Shown: positions 26,294 to 35,084, numbered from the stretch's first letter. The stretch: 64,000 nucleotides of DNA from Meridianimarinicoccus aquatilis (GCF_004358675.1 NZ_SMZO01000009.1:1-64000); one strand, 5' to 3'. Notes: generated from the sequence alone by a model not told the origin. Made by a program: numbers and translations.

Positions 26294-27505
26294 TTAGCCG
26301 GCCATCAACTCTTTCAGGGACAGGCTTGTGTCGGCGACACGGTCCGGTGATGGCGATTGCCCTGCTTCGATCATCCGCTTTGCGACCATGTAGGCGCGCG
26401 GATTGTTCATGGCATCGACTGACAAAAGCTGATCGTTCCCGAAGTACCAATGTGATCTCGCTCCGGCGTCGTCGCGCACAACCACGTTGTCATACCCCGT
26501 GTTCAGGCCGGCGATTTGCAGCTTTACGTCATATTGGTCTGACCAGAACCACGGCTTGGCTTCATAAGGGTCCGTTCCGCCCAACATGGCTGCGGCCGTG
26601 GCTTCGGCGTGCTCGATGGCATTCGGCACGCTTTCCAGACGAAGCCGCCCCCCTTTGTATGGAAACGAGGCGCAATCCCCGGCCGCGAATACGCCAGAGG
26701 CAGAAGTCTGGCCAAGCGCATCCACTGCGATGCCGTTGTCGATCGCAAGTCCTGCGTCTTGGGCCAGATCGGTGCCGGGCCGAATGCCGATCCCGACGAC
26801 GACAAAATCCGCCGCAATCTTGCGTCCGTCTGCCAGAACGGCACCGCTGACATGACCGTCCTCGTTGGTCAGGCTTGCAACGCCGGTGCCTTCGATGATC
26901 GTGACTCCGTGGCTTGCATGCAAGTTCCTGAACCATGTGGCCGTTTCCGGGGCGGCGACGCGGGCCAAAATACGCGGGGCCTGTTCGACCAGCGTGACGG
27001 CCAGCCCGCGGCTTGCGGCGACGGCCGCCGCTTCCAAACCGATATATCCACCGCCGATGACAAGCATGTGCCGACCGGGCGTACATTCCCCGGCCAACGC
27101 GTCGGCATCTGCAAGGGTGCGCATGGTGTAAACGCCCGGCAGGTCTCCGCCGATGGCCGAAGGCAAACGCAAGGGCGGGGCGCCCGTGGTCAAGGCGAGC
27201 ATGTCAAAATTCAGGCTGCTGCCATCGGACAACGTGATTTGCTTGGCATCCGTGTCGAGCGCGGTCGCGCGCGTGCCCAGCCGCAAGGCGATGTTGCGGT
27301 CCGCATAAAAGGCATCAGGGCGCAGAAACATCCGCTCTAGGGCCATATCGCCAAGCATGTACTTCTTGGACAGCGGCGGACGTTGATACGGCAAAGCGGG
27401 TTCTTCGCCGATCAGCGTTATCGTTCCATCAAAGCCCAGATCGCGGAGTTTCGCGCACAAAGAGCTGCCGGCCTGCCCGGCCCCGATCACGGCGATATGG
27501 GTCAT
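26294..27505 (-). CDS. Ferredoxin/rubredoxin reductase-type FAD oxidoreductase
   Basis: 403 residues, typical of NAD-dependent ferredoxin reductases of oxygenase systems (ThcD/BphA4 type). The FAD motif is AVIGAGQAGSSL at the N-terminus, PYQRPPLSKKY follows near residue 40, the NAD motif is VIGGGYIGLEAAA near residue 150, and GVFAAGDCA precedes the C-terminal domain. It passes electrons from NADH to a ferredoxin or similar carrier. It lies 147 bases after the sulfurtransferase gene, behind a hairpin, so it may be separate from or a read-through member of that operon. No ferredoxin gene is adjacent. Confidence 0.92.
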   Translation of the reverse strand: MTHIAVIGAGQAGSSLCAKLRDLGFDGTITLIGEEPALPYQRPPLSKKYMLGDMALERMFLRPDAFYADRNIALRLGTRATALDTDAKQITLSDGSSLNFDMLALTTGAPPLRLPSAIGGDLPGVYTMRTLADADALAGECTPGRHMLVIGGGYIGLEAAAVAASRGLAVTLVEQAPRILARVAAPETATWFRNLHASHGVTIIEGTGVASLTNEDGHVSGAVLADGRKIAADFVVVGIGIRPGTDLAQDAGLAIDNGIAVDALGQTSASGVFAAGDCASFPYKGGRLRLESVPNAIEHAEATAAAMLGGTDPYEAKPWFWSDQYDVKLQIAGLNTGYDNVVVRDDAGARSHWYFGNDQLLSVDAMNNPRAYMVAKRMIEAGQSPSPDRVADTSLSLKELMAG

Positions 27506-27602
27506 GTGTCTTCGTCTGCCTTGTCTTTGTATCGCGGCCCGCTGCGCGGGCGGCCTGTCGGTCAGTTGCGGACCAGCCGCATGCGACGCCGATAAGGCGC
27601 AA

Positions 27603-27637
27603 TTGCAGCGCGGGATTCAACCTCTCTCGCGCTGCAA
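27603..27637. terminator. Hairpin after the sulfurtransferase gene
   Basis: TTGCAGCGCG (27603-27612) pairs with CGCGCTGCAA (27628-27637), a 10-bp stem with a 15-base loop. It sits 15 bases beyond the sulfurtransferase stop on the minus strand. There is no long T-run on that strand, so efficient termination is uncertain. Confidence 0.5.
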
Positions 27638-27652
27638 AAAGTGGCTTTCAGG

Positions 27653-28504
27653 TCAGGCCGTGTAGGGAAGACCTTCGTCAATCGGCAGGCTCATGTCGCG
27701 GGACCATTCGTTCCATGACCCGAAATACATTCGTACATCCTTGATGCCCGCCTCTTTCAAGGCAAGGAACGTGTTCGATGCGCGCGCGCCCTTGAAACAA
27801 TAGAGCCGGACAGGTGTGTCAGGTGTGATGCCGACGGTGGCGCATTCGGCCAGAATTTCCACAGACGATTTCATCATGGCACCCTCGGCTGTGGGCTTCA
27901 TCATCCGATACCATTCAATCCACACTGCGCCCGGGATTCGGCCCTTGCGCGGGCAGAAATCCTTGCCATAGGGTGACGAACTTTCGCCGGTCCATTCGTC
28001 CACATCGCGCACGTCAAGTATTGCAGCGTCTTCTGACAGTGCCGCTTTCATTGCATCCACATCCATCATGATAACGGCTGCGTCCGGGTCGATGTCAAAG
28101 CTGGCAGGGGTGGGGGCAACGGGATCTGTGGACAAGGGCATGCCTGCTGCGGTCCACGCGGCCAGACCGCCATGAAGAACCTTCACCGATGGATAGCCAA
28201 GATAGGCGAGCAAGAAGTAGCCCCGGCACGATTGCCCGAACCCACTATTCATGGATTGCTCGTAAATGACCGCAGTCTTCGTACCATCGAGGCCGGCAGC
28301 GCCAAAATCGGCGGCGAATTTTTGCGCCAACTCGGCCATTCCCGCACTGTCCGAGGTCGCAAGATAGGTGAAAATGTCGTGCAGGTTCACCGCCCCTTCG
28401 ACATGGCCGGCGGCGTAGCTTTCGGGATCGCGCGTATCGATGATGACAGTGCTGTCCTTGGGCATAGCCGCAAGTTCCTGCGGCGATATAAGGGTCTTCG
28501 ACAT
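27653..28504 (-). CDS. Two-domain sulfurtransferase (thiosulfate/3-mercaptopyruvate type)
   Basis: 283 residues from ATG 28504, with CAGGAGAG upstream. There are two rhodanese domains. The first (VIIDTRDPESYAAGHVEGAVN) has no cysteine in its loop position (SMNSGFG). The second (AILDVRDVDEWTGE) carries the catalytic Cys in LYCFKGARASN. The loop differs from the CGSGVTA of classical mercaptopyruvate sulfurtransferase, so the donor is uncertain. It is the last gene of the six-gene ABC/OsmC/flavoenzyme operon, 17 bases after the flavoenzyme. A role in handling sulfane sulfur released by the pathway is inferred. Confidence 0.9.
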   Translation of the reverse strand: MSKTLISPQELAAMPKDSTVIIDTRDPESYAAGHVEGAVNLHDIFTYLATSDSAGMAELAQKFAADFGAAGLDGTKTAVIYEQSMNSGFGQSCRGYFLLAYLGYPSVKVLHGGLAAWTAAGMPLSTDPVAPTPASFDIDPDAAVIMMDVDAMKAALSEDAAILDVRDVDEWTGESSSPYGKDFCPRKGRIPGAVWIEWYRMMKPTAEGAMMKSSVEILAECATVGITPDTPVRLYCFKGARASNTFLALKEAGIKDVRMYFGSWNEWSRDMSLPIDEGLPYTA

Positions 28505-28521
28505 GGGACTCTCCTGTTGGG

Positions 28522-29628
28522 TCAGGCCGGCAGGTCCGCCAGCATTTTGCGCAATTGTTTTGTTGCGGGGGTGACGATGGCCACGAAATAGGCTTCGCGC
28601 AGGCGTCTTTGGGCTGTGCCTTGGCTGACATACCCGCGCGCACCGCAATGCAGCATCGCGTAATGCGCGGATTCAACGGCCATCTCGCCGCCCTTGAGTC
28701 GCGCCGTCAGAACGCGCCGAAAATATGCGTTGGACGGGTCATAGGGGGTCTTTGCCAGATCAGCGATTTCGGTCATCAGCGCGCTCAACTCAGTCCGAAA
28801 ATCATCCGGCTGCTTTTCAAGATACTGGTTCACGTGCCCTAGCGGGCCGGTCACCTGATCCATCAGGTCGATGCAGCTTTGCACCATGCCGCTGGCCATA
28901 CCGCATTGCATCAAAACGAAACCGCCGCGGATGCGTTTGATGAATTGCTCTGCGGGGTCTGCAAGGATGTATTCGTCAGGGATGAAGGCGTCGCGGAATT
29001 GAACCTGACAGGTCGCCGTGCCGCCCATGGCAACGAAGTCGTGGTCAAGTTTGAGCTTCACGCCGTCCCAACCGGAATAGGCAACGGCCATAACTTTCTT
29101 CGGTGTGCGCGACCCGTCAACCGGGGCGTCAAATACAATGCCGAAATAGCCTTCTTCACCGATATTGGACACCCAGGGAAGCAGGCCTTTGACATGGTAT
29201 CCACCGTCCACCCGCGTGGCTTTCAGGCGCATGGGCTCAATACCGTTGACGGCTTTCATGGGGTTGGACAAGCCGGTTCCGCCCAGCACTTCGCCGCTGG
29301 CGATGCGGGGGCCAAGCGTGGATTTCAGATGCTCGTTATCCGACGAATAGATGTACCACGCCAACGCATCCTGACACCAGATGCAGAACGCGGTGGATGT
29401 ACACACCTCGCCCGCGCGCGACATGGCTTCGATGGCGCGCATGACGTCGATGCTGCTGTCAGGGCCATCAACGTGGCTTCCATAGGCGCCGGCACTGCCA
29501 TAGGCGCGCATGACGGCTTCGGGATACTCGCCCGCGTCGATGTCGCGGACCATCGGGGCAAGGGTCTGGGTCGTGATGCGGTCAACCTCGGCAGTGTCCA
29601 CGGGGTCGATTGGCAGGGCGATGTTCAT
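28522..29628 (-). CDS. Acyl-CoA dehydrogenase-fold flavoenzyme
   Basis: 368 residues from ATG 29628, with AAGGAG upstream. The three-part acyl-CoA dehydrogenase fold is visible: an N-terminal helical domain, a beta domain with GGTGLSNPMKAVNG and HVKGLLPWVSN, and a C-terminal helical domain ending in RRLREAYF. Related proteins in sulfur loci (DszC/SfnB) are flavin-dependent monooxygenases rather than acyl-CoA oxidisers. The sulfonate/taurine-type importer, OsmC and sulfurtransferase neighbours favour oxidative attack on an organosulfur substrate. That function is inferred, and a genuine dehydrogenase remains possible. Confidence 0.88.
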   Translation of the reverse strand: MNIALPIDPVDTAEVDRITTQTLAPMVRDIDAGEYPEAVMRAYGSAGAYGSHVDGPDSSIDVMRAIEAMSRAGEVCTSTAFCIWCQDALAWYIYSSDNEHLKSTLGPRIASGEVLGGTGLSNPMKAVNGIEPMRLKATRVDGGYHVKGLLPWVSNIGEEGYFGIVFDAPVDGSRTPKKVMAVAYSGWDGVKLKLDHDFVAMGGTATCQVQFRDAFIPDEYILADPAEQFIKRIRGGFVLMQCGMASGMVQSCIDLMDQVTGPLGHVNQYLEKQPDDFRTELSALMTEIADLAKTPYDPSNAYFRRVLTARLKGGEMAVESAHYAMLHCGARGYVSQGTAQRRLREAYFVAIVTPATKQLRKMLADLPA

Positions 29629-29688
29629 GGCGCGCTCCTTGGTGTGAAATGGGCCGACCGGGCACAAAGACCCGGTCGGTGCGAAGGG

Positions 29689-30225
29689 TCAAACGGCGAC
29701 AGCTTCCATGTTCACCGGGCGCGAGAAGGTGTTGAACACCGGCGACCACTGAATGACATGGGCAACAAGCTCGTCGATTTCCGATTTCGGGCAATCACCT
29801 TCCATGTGCACTTTGATGCGCACATCGGTGAAACCGACCGGCTTTTCGCTGGTATCGCCGGTGCCCCAAACGGCGGTGATGTTCAGATCACCTTCAAGCT
29901 CCAGTTCCAGCTTTTGCACCACGATGCCGCGCGCAACGGCGTTGGCATGCAGACCGACAGCGATGCACGAGCCAAGCGCGGCAAGGGATGCTTCGGATGG
30001 GTTGGGGGCAGTGTCATCGCCCAAAAGGCCGGGGGGTTCGTCCACGATGTACGGTTCCAGATCGCGGATATAGTTGGCGTGGCGGAATTTGCCTTCGGCG
30101 ACAGTCTTGCACTTCAGCGTCTTGACCGCCTTTGGGTCGGCTTTGCCCTTTTCGATCAAGCCATCAAGTCCGGCTTTGTCGATGGGCGCAAGGCAGCCGG
30201 TCAACACGGTTGCAGGTTCAGACAT
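29689..30225 (-). CDS. OsmC family protein
   Basis: 178 residues with an OsmC fold. It carries PNPSEASLAALGSCIAVGLHANA, where the conserved Cys near residue 87 is one of the family's reactive thiols. The second family cysteine is not in its usual context (the later PVFNTFSRP segment lacks it). Family members reduce organic hydroperoxides or act on thiol/persulfide compounds. The gene is 31 bases after the permease and 60 bases before the flavoenzyme, so it shares their operon. With one clear cysteine, classical peroxidase action is uncertain. Confidence 0.9.
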   Translation of the reverse strand: MSEPATVLTGCLAPIDKAGLDGLIEKGKADPKAVKTLKCKTVAEGKFRHANYIRDLEPYIVDEPPGLLGDDTAPNPSEASLAALGSCIAVGLHANAVARGIVVQKLELELEGDLNITAVWGTGDTSEKPVGFTDVRIKVHMEGDCPKSEIDELVAHVIQWSPVFNTFSRPVNMEAVAV

Positions 30226-30256
30226 GGGATCCTCCTTCTTTGGATCTTGCGGGGGC

Positions 30257-31072
30257 TCAGGCGTCGCTGCGCACCCAGTTGAATTTCTTGATTGCCATCA
30301 TCAGTGTGAAATCGAGGAAGAACCCGATCACTCCGATGATGACCACGGTTGCCCCAAGGCTGGCGTAGTCCAGCGTGTCGCGGGCATCGTTGATCGCGTA
30401 GCCAAGGCCGGATGTGACCCCCAAATATTCGGCGGGCACCAAGACGACCCAAGCGACCCCAAGCGCAAGCCGGATGCCGGTCAGGATATCGACCGAGATT
30501 GCCGGAAGAATGACGACGAACAGCATGTGGAACGGGTTCGCGCCAAGATTGCGGGCCACCTTCAGCCATGCGGGGTCGATCCGACGCAGGCCTGCCGCCG
30601 TGGCAAACAAGATCGGCCAAACCGCCGCCACGAAGATCAGAAAGATGATCGCGCCATCCCATGTGTCATAGGCCATGACGGCGATAGGCATCCACGACAG
30701 GGGCGAAATCATGCGCAGGAATTGGAACGGCACGTTCGTGATTTCGCGCAGGATCGCGATGCGACCGATCGCAATGCCTACCGGCACGCCAATTGCCGCC
30801 GCGAGTGCAAGGCCCATCCCGACGCGGTAGAGCGACGGAAGGGACATGTCGATGACAGCGCCAGAAGCAACCAGTTCCGCAAGCCGTGACAGGGTTGGGG
30901 CCGGGGCGAAACTGGCGAAGGCAAACAAATCGTCATTTCTGGCGATCATCTCTCCGCCAATCCACCACAACACCAGCAGCAATCCGATGCCGAGAAGGGC
31001 ATTCACGGCCCCACGGGCGCGGCCAAGACCCGGCATCGGGCTGCGCTGCGGTATGTCGGCGGCGGCGCTCAT
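30257..31072 (-). CDS. ABC transporter permease, SsuC/TauC/NrtB type
   Basis: 271 residues from ATG 31072, overlapping the stop of the binding-protein gene by 4 bases. It has about six membrane segments, starting with LLGIGLLLVLWWIGG. The conserved loop WLKVARNLGANPFHMLFVVILP is typical of nitrate/sulfonate/bicarbonate-type permeases. Only one permease gene is present, so it should act as a homodimer. It belongs to the six-gene operon and imports the ligand of the adjacent binding protein. Confidence 0.94.
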   Translation of the reverse strand: MSAAADIPQRSPMPGLGRARGAVNALLGIGLLLVLWWIGGEMIARNDDLFAFASFAPAPTLSRLAELVASGAVIDMSLPSLYRVGMGLALAAAIGVPVGIAIGRIAILREITNVPFQFLRMISPLSWMPIAVMAYDTWDGAIIFLIFVAAVWPILFATAAGLRRIDPAWLKVARNLGANPFHMLFVVILPAISVDILTGIRLALGVAWVVLVPAEYLGVTSGLGYAINDARDTLDYASLGATVVIIGVIGFFLDFTLMMAIKKFNWVRSDA

Positions 31073-32331
31073 AGCTTGAGAACCTCCTCGCGTTCGTAGG
31101 GATCGCCGAAATTTACAGACGGATCGTTCTTCCACTCTGGGTACTTTTCCAAAGCGGATTTCACGAAGCTGTAGTTCACGAGGTCATCCGCCACGAACTG
31201 CGGATCTAGGCCGTCAAGGAAGGTCGTGTCGCCGCTGACCACCGTATCGTTCATCGCCTCGACAATCATCCGCGTGGCCGATGGATAGGGCCAGGGCTGG
31301 AAATCGATCCGACCGTTCTTGAACTCGGCCTCGTTCTTTATTGCACCGCTTTCGATGTAATCGGGGTTATCGTCGTACAAAGTCATGGCGCGTTTCACGA
31401 CAGGTGCGGGGGCGGGCAGGTACCCCATGCCGTCCTTCGACAACAACGCGGCGACTTCTTCCTTATTCTGACTGGCATAAATCGAGCCGCGCACCACAGC
31501 GTTCATCACGGCCTGTGTCCATTCAGGCTTGGCGGTGGTGACTTGCTCGTTCATGCACACGACGCAGCAGGGGTGATTTTTCCAGATATCGCCGGTGAAG
31601 CGCAGCATCCGTGCGCCCGCCATCATTTCACCCAGCGCATTGAACGGTTCTGCGACGATATATGCGTCGATTTTGCGTGCAGCGAGGGCCGGAGGCATTT
31701 CCGGCGGCGGCAAGACCTGAAGGTTGCATTCGTCCGGGGCCAACGGCTCGCCCTGTGCTTTGATCACCGCTTTGATGCCAGCGGCCCGCAAGGCGTATTG
31801 CAGCACAATGTTGTGCATCGAGTACCAGAATGGCACCGCGACCTGCTTGCCGCCCAGACCCGCAAAATCGGTAATGTCTGTATGCCGACCGACCACCAAG
31901 GCAGAGCCATTGGTGTGGGCCCATGCCATCACCTTGACCGGGAAGTCGTTGTTGTACCGCATCCACACCGGGATCGGCTTGAGGAAGTGAACGAGGTTGA
32001 ACTTCCCCGCTGCGAAACCTTCGATCAGGGGGGACCAGCCCCGGATCAGCGTTGGCTTTTCGGCTTCCAGACCTTCATCGGCGTAAAACCCTTTGGCATG
32101 CGCGACCAGAAGCGGCGTCGCATCCGTGATAGGCAGATACCCGATACGGACCACATCGTCGTCTTGCGCGCGCACTGGCGATGGCAACCCACCCAAAATC
32201 GTGGCCAACGCAGCCGCCAATCCGCCCTGTGCCAAAGTGTCGAGGGTTTGCCGTTTGGCGTGATCCACGCCGTCATGTCCGCAGCAGGCCGCGTGCAGGT
32301 CGAGCGGAGTGTGGTGGGGGTCATGGGTCAT
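31069..32331 (-). CDS. ABC substrate-binding protein, NrtA/TauA superfamily, with His/Cys-rich leader
   Basis: 420 residues. The mature part (VRIGYLPITDATPLLVAHAKGFY) matches NMT1/NrtA-type receptors for nitrate, sulfonates and related solutes. The N-terminus is unusual: before a signal-like stretch (KRQTLDTLAQGG, then LAAALATILGG) it has about 25 residues rich in His and Cys (DPHH, LHAACCGHDGVDH). That leader could bind a metal or be cleaved. A central cysteine cluster, HPCCVVC, is also present. It follows the ATPase by 40 bases. The ligand is unknown; the operon suggests an organosulfur compound. Confidence 0.9.
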   Translation of the reverse strand: MTHDPHHTPLDLHAACCGHDGVDHAKRQTLDTLAQGGLAAALATILGGLPSPVRAQDDDVVRIGYLPITDATPLLVAHAKGFYADEGLEAEKPTLIRGWSPLIEGFAAGKFNLVHFLKPIPVWMRYNNDFPVKVMAWAHTNGSALVVGRHTDITDFAGLGGKQVAVPFWYSMHNIVLQYALRAAGIKAVIKAQGEPLAPDECNLQVLPPPEMPPALAARKIDAYIVAEPFNALGEMMAGARMLRFTGDIWKNHPCCVVCMNEQVTTAKPEWTQAVMNAVVRGSIYASQNKEEVAALLSKDGMGYLPAPAPVVKRAMTLYDDNPDYIESGAIKNEAEFKNGRIDFQPWPYPSATRMIVEAMNDTVVSGDTTFLDGLDPQFVADDLVNYSFVKSALEKYPEWKNDPSVNFGDPYEREEVLKL

Positions 32332-32371
32332 CGGCGTCTCGCTTTCGATCGTATTGAGGAGTGGGGCAGGG

Positions 32372-33208
32372 TCAGGCTTGAGTGCCGGGGACCTGCGCGA
32401 TGTCGGAATAGGTTTGCATCAGGCGCGTATGCTCGCGCTGGAAGGCATCGTTGCCGCCGTTTCGGTCTGCGTCGCTTAGGGAAATGGGGATGTCGCTGGC
32501 GATCCGCCCCGGATTGGCGTCCAGCACCAAAACGCGATCCGCCATCCGCACCGCTTCACCGACGTCATGGGTCACGATCATCAGGGTCAGGCCAAGCCCG
32601 CGCGCGATCTTGCGCACGTCTTGTTGCAGGTTGCGGCGGGTAAACGCGTCTAGCGCCGAGAATGGCTCATCCAAAAGCAGGACTTCGGGTTTGGGCGCAA
32701 GCGACCGCGCCAAGGCCACCCGCTGTTGCTGTCCGCCGGACAATTCTTGTGCATTGCGGTCTGCAAAGCCGCCCAAATCAACAAGGTCCAGCACTTCGGG
32801 AACACGGGTGGCGATTTCATAGCGTCTTTGGGTGAACCGAAGGCCAAGCGCGGCGTTCTGGGCCACGGACATCCAGGGGTAAAGAGACGGTGCCTGGAAC
32901 ATCATCACCCAGCGGGGCGATGGGGCGCGTACACTATTCCCGTTCATGAGCACTTCGCCCGAGGACGGCATGCTCAGGCCTGATACCATGTGCAGCAAGG
33001 TTGACTTGCCGCAACCCGACCGGCCCAACAGGGCGACAATTTCACCGGGCTCAACAGAAAAGCTGATATCGCTCAGGACCGGACCATCACTGCGTCTGTA
33101 GGTGTGAGTGAGGCCGCGCACCGCAACATGTGCACCGTTGGATCGCGCGGAGGGCGCAGGGGCGTTGCCCGGTCCCGTGTCGGTCCTGTTGATCGGTTCT
33201 ACTTTCAT
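32372..33208 (-). CDS. ABC transporter ATP-binding protein, SsuB/TauB/NrtD type
   Basis: 278 residues. Walker A is GRSGCGKS near residue 59, the Q-loop is MFQAPSLYPW, the signature LSGGQQQRVALARSLAP, Walker B VLLLDEPFSALD, and the switch His is in VTHD. The ~25-residue Pro/Asn-rich N-terminal extension is not unusual. It is the first gene of the six-gene operon and divergent from the TetR regulator, with 294 bases between. It energises the adjoining permease. Confidence 0.94.
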   Translation of the reverse strand: MKVEPINRTDTGPGNAPAPSARSNGAHVAVRGLTHTYRRSDGPVLSDISFSVEPGEIVALLGRSGCGKSTLLHMVSGLSMPSSGEVLMNGNSVRAPSPRWVMMFQAPSLYPWMSVAQNAALGLRFTQRRYEIATRVPEVLDLVDLGGFADRNAQELSGGQQQRVALARSLAPKPEVLLLDEPFSALDAFTRRNLQQDVRKIARGLGLTLMIVTHDVGEAVRMADRVLVLDANPGRIASDIPISLSDADRNGGNDAFQREHTRLMQTYSDIAQVPGTQA

Positions 33209-33283
33209 GCGTACGCACCTTTGCGGCGTGATCTAAGTTGTCTTGGTTGATCTGAGAGGACGCCACAGTAGACGGTCAAGTGA

Positions 33284-33293
33284 ACAGATCTGT
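33284..33293. promoter_or_regulatory. Candidate TetR operator, ABC side
   Basis: ACAGATCTGT is a perfect 10-base palindrome 76 bases before the ATPase start, in the divergent region. A second copy of the ACAG-N2-CTGT pattern lies nearer the TetR gene. Two copies in one 294-base intergenic region fit a shared operator for the adjacent regulator. TetR sites are usually longer dyads, so each may be only the core. Confidence 0.5.
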
Positions 33294-33423
33294 CTGGTGC
33301 GCGGGAATCCAAAAAGGTCAAAATTCATGCCATAATTTCGCGAAATGATAAATTATAAGGCGTATTTCGGCGCGTTTCGGGGGCTGGGCGATCTACTCAC
33401 GGGTGTTCGATTCTGAAAAACAT

Positions 33424-33433
33424 ACAGCTCTGT
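33424..33433. promoter_or_regulatory. Candidate TetR operator, regulator side
   Basis: ACAGCTCTGT is an ACAG-N2-CTGT inverted repeat running into CTGTACAG (33430-33437), so symmetry extends over about 14 bases. It lies 69 bases before the TetR start. Together with 33284-33293 it gives matched sites controlling both divergent transcripts. Confidence 0.5.
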
Positions 33434-33502
33434 ACAGTTGCATTGCCTGATCATCCCAAATGTGAAAAACAGAACAGACGGTAGTATGACCAAGGCGCAG
33501 CC

Positions 33503-34147
33503 ATGACAGCCCTCGACGCCCATGACCCCGATCAGGCCTTTCAAGACGCCACTTCGGTGTGCGACTGGAATTTTGCGCGGCACATGCCTGCGACAGCGCG
33601 TGATAGGATATTGTCAGCCGCATCGTATTTGTTTTGCCATAATGGGTTTTCGGCAACCGGGATCGACACGATCGTGGCACGAGCTGGGACCGCGAAGGCG
33701 ACGCTCTACAATCACTTTGCATCCAAAGATGTACTGATCGAGGCCGTTTTGGAGGCGGAAGGCACGGCGTGGCGGCGATGGTTCTTTGGCCGCTTGCAGC
33801 AGGTTCGCGGTGGACCCGATCAACGTGTGCTGGCGGTTTTCGATGTGCTGCACGACTGGTTTGCCGATGAAAACTATTTCGGCTGCCCATTCATCAATGC
33901 CGTGGCTGAGTTCGAAACGGGCAACCCGTCAATTCGCGCGGCAGCCGATGTGCACAAGGCGCACTTGTTCACATGGCTCAAGGCCGCGGCGATTGAAATG
34001 CAGGCCGAACAGCCAGAGAGCGTCGCGCGCGCGATCGTGGTACTGGTGGATGGGGCCATTGTTGCGGCACAGCACGCCCGAAACCCAGGGTTTGCACTTG
34101 ATGCGCGTCGTGTCGCCGCCGTTTATCTGGACAGTGTGCGCGCTTAG
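33503..34147 (+). CDS. TetR-family transcriptional regulator
   Basis: 214 residues. After a 30-residue N-terminal extension comes the TetR HTH (ILSAASYLFCHNGFSATGID, then IVARAGTAKATLYNHFASKD). The ligand domain follows, with FGCPFINAVAEFE, typical of the AcrR subgroup with a TetR_C-like region. It is divergent from the six-gene importer operon and probably represses it, releasing on binding a substrate or metabolite. Cys21, Cys45 and a Cys in FGCPF could be redox or sulfur sensing, but this is only a suggestion. Confidence 0.92.
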   Translation: MTALDAHDPDQAFQDATSVCDWNFARHMPATARDRILSAASYLFCHNGFSATGIDTIVARAGTAKATLYNHFASKDVLIEAVLEAEGTAWRRWFFGRLQQVRGGPDQRVLAVFDVLHDWFADENYFGCPFINAVAEFETGNPSIRAAADVHKAHLFTWLKAAAIEMQAEQPESVARAIVVLVDGAIVAAQHARNPGFALDARRVAAVYLDSVRA

Positions 34148-34297
34148 TCCGCGCTCATCGGCTGATTCTTATGGCAATCTGTGTTTCCATTGCCGCTTCG
34201 TGCTTTTGCAAACCTGCGTCTATTGCCGTGCCGTTCATTGCGTCGTACCGGTGTTACGAGGGAGTGGCATGCTGCGTTGCAGCGGAAAGGGCAATTT

Positions 34298-35062
34298 ATG
34301 TTCTCACTCGAAGGTCGCAAGGCTCTGATCGTTGGTGTCGCCAATGATCATTCCATCGCATATGGCGTGGCAAAGGCGCTGCGTGCGCAAGGCGCAGACA
34401 TCGCAATAACCTATCTCAATTCCAAGGCAGAGCCCTATGTGCGCCCGCTGGCAGAAGCACTGGACGCAAGCCTTTTTCTGCCACTTGATGTGACAGATGA
34501 TGCGCAAACGGCTGATGTGTTTAAATGCATCGCTGAAAAGTGGGGAAAGCTGGATATCCTGGTGCATTCCGTCGCCTTCTGTCCGCTGGAGGATTTGCAC
34601 GGCAGGGTGGTGGACGTGTCGCGCGGCGGCTTTGGGCAAGCAATGGACATTTCTGTACATTCGTTCCTGCGCATGATCCGGCTTGCAGAACCGCTGATGC
34701 CGGATGGCGGAACCTGCATGACGGTCAGCTTTCAAGGATCTGGCAAGGTCGTGGACAATTATAATATCATGGGTCCGGTCAAGGCGGCGTTGGAATCTGT
34801 CACGCGCTATGCGGCTGCCGAACTGGGGCCAAAGGGGATTTCGGTGCACGCCTTGTCGCCGGGACCTATGGCAACCCGCGCCGCCAGTGGACTGTCCCAT
34901 TTCGACGCGCTGCTCGCAGATGCGTCGTCGCGTGCGCCGACACATCATGTCGTGACCATTGACGAAGTGGGCGCCTATGCCGCGTTTCTGTCCAGCCGCG
35001 AAGCCTCAAGCGTTACGGGCGGTGTGCATATGATTGATGGCGGCTATAGCATCGTCGCATGA
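34298..35062 (+). CDS. Enoyl-ACP reductase, FabI-like
   Basis: 254 residues from ATG 34298. It is an SDR of the FabI branch: VGVANDHSIAYGVAKAL is the NADH-binding segment unique to FabI, SVAF follows, and the catalytic pair is Tyr and Lys in YNIMGPVK (Y-x6-K). GGVHMIDGGYSI closes the fold. FabI normally reduces enoyl-ACP in fatty-acid elongation. Here it heads an operon with a MaoC-phosphotransacetylase and acetate kinase, so it may be a second FabI devoted to acyl-CoA or acyl-ACP overflow rather than the essential enzyme. The genomic copy number is unknown. Confidence 0.87.
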   Translation: MFSLEGRKALIVGVANDHSIAYGVAKALRAQGADIAITYLNSKAEPYVRPLAEALDASLFLPLDVTDDAQTADVFKCIAEKWGKLDILVHSVAFCPLEDLHGRVVDVSRGGFGQAMDISVHSFLRMIRLAEPLMPDGGTCMTVSFQGSGKVVDNYNIMGPVKAALESVTRYAAAELGPKGISVHALSPGPMATRAASGLSHFDALLADASSRAPTHHVVTIDEVGAYAAFLSSREASSVTGGVHMIDGGYSIVA

Positions 35063-35084
35063 TCGGCCGATCCGGAGAATTGAA

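Noticed and set aside
28879-30282. A 467-codon plus-strand frame across the flavoenzyme and OsmC genes
   Set aside because: It spans two well-supported opposite genes and their intergenic gap, which a real gene would not do without its own motifs.
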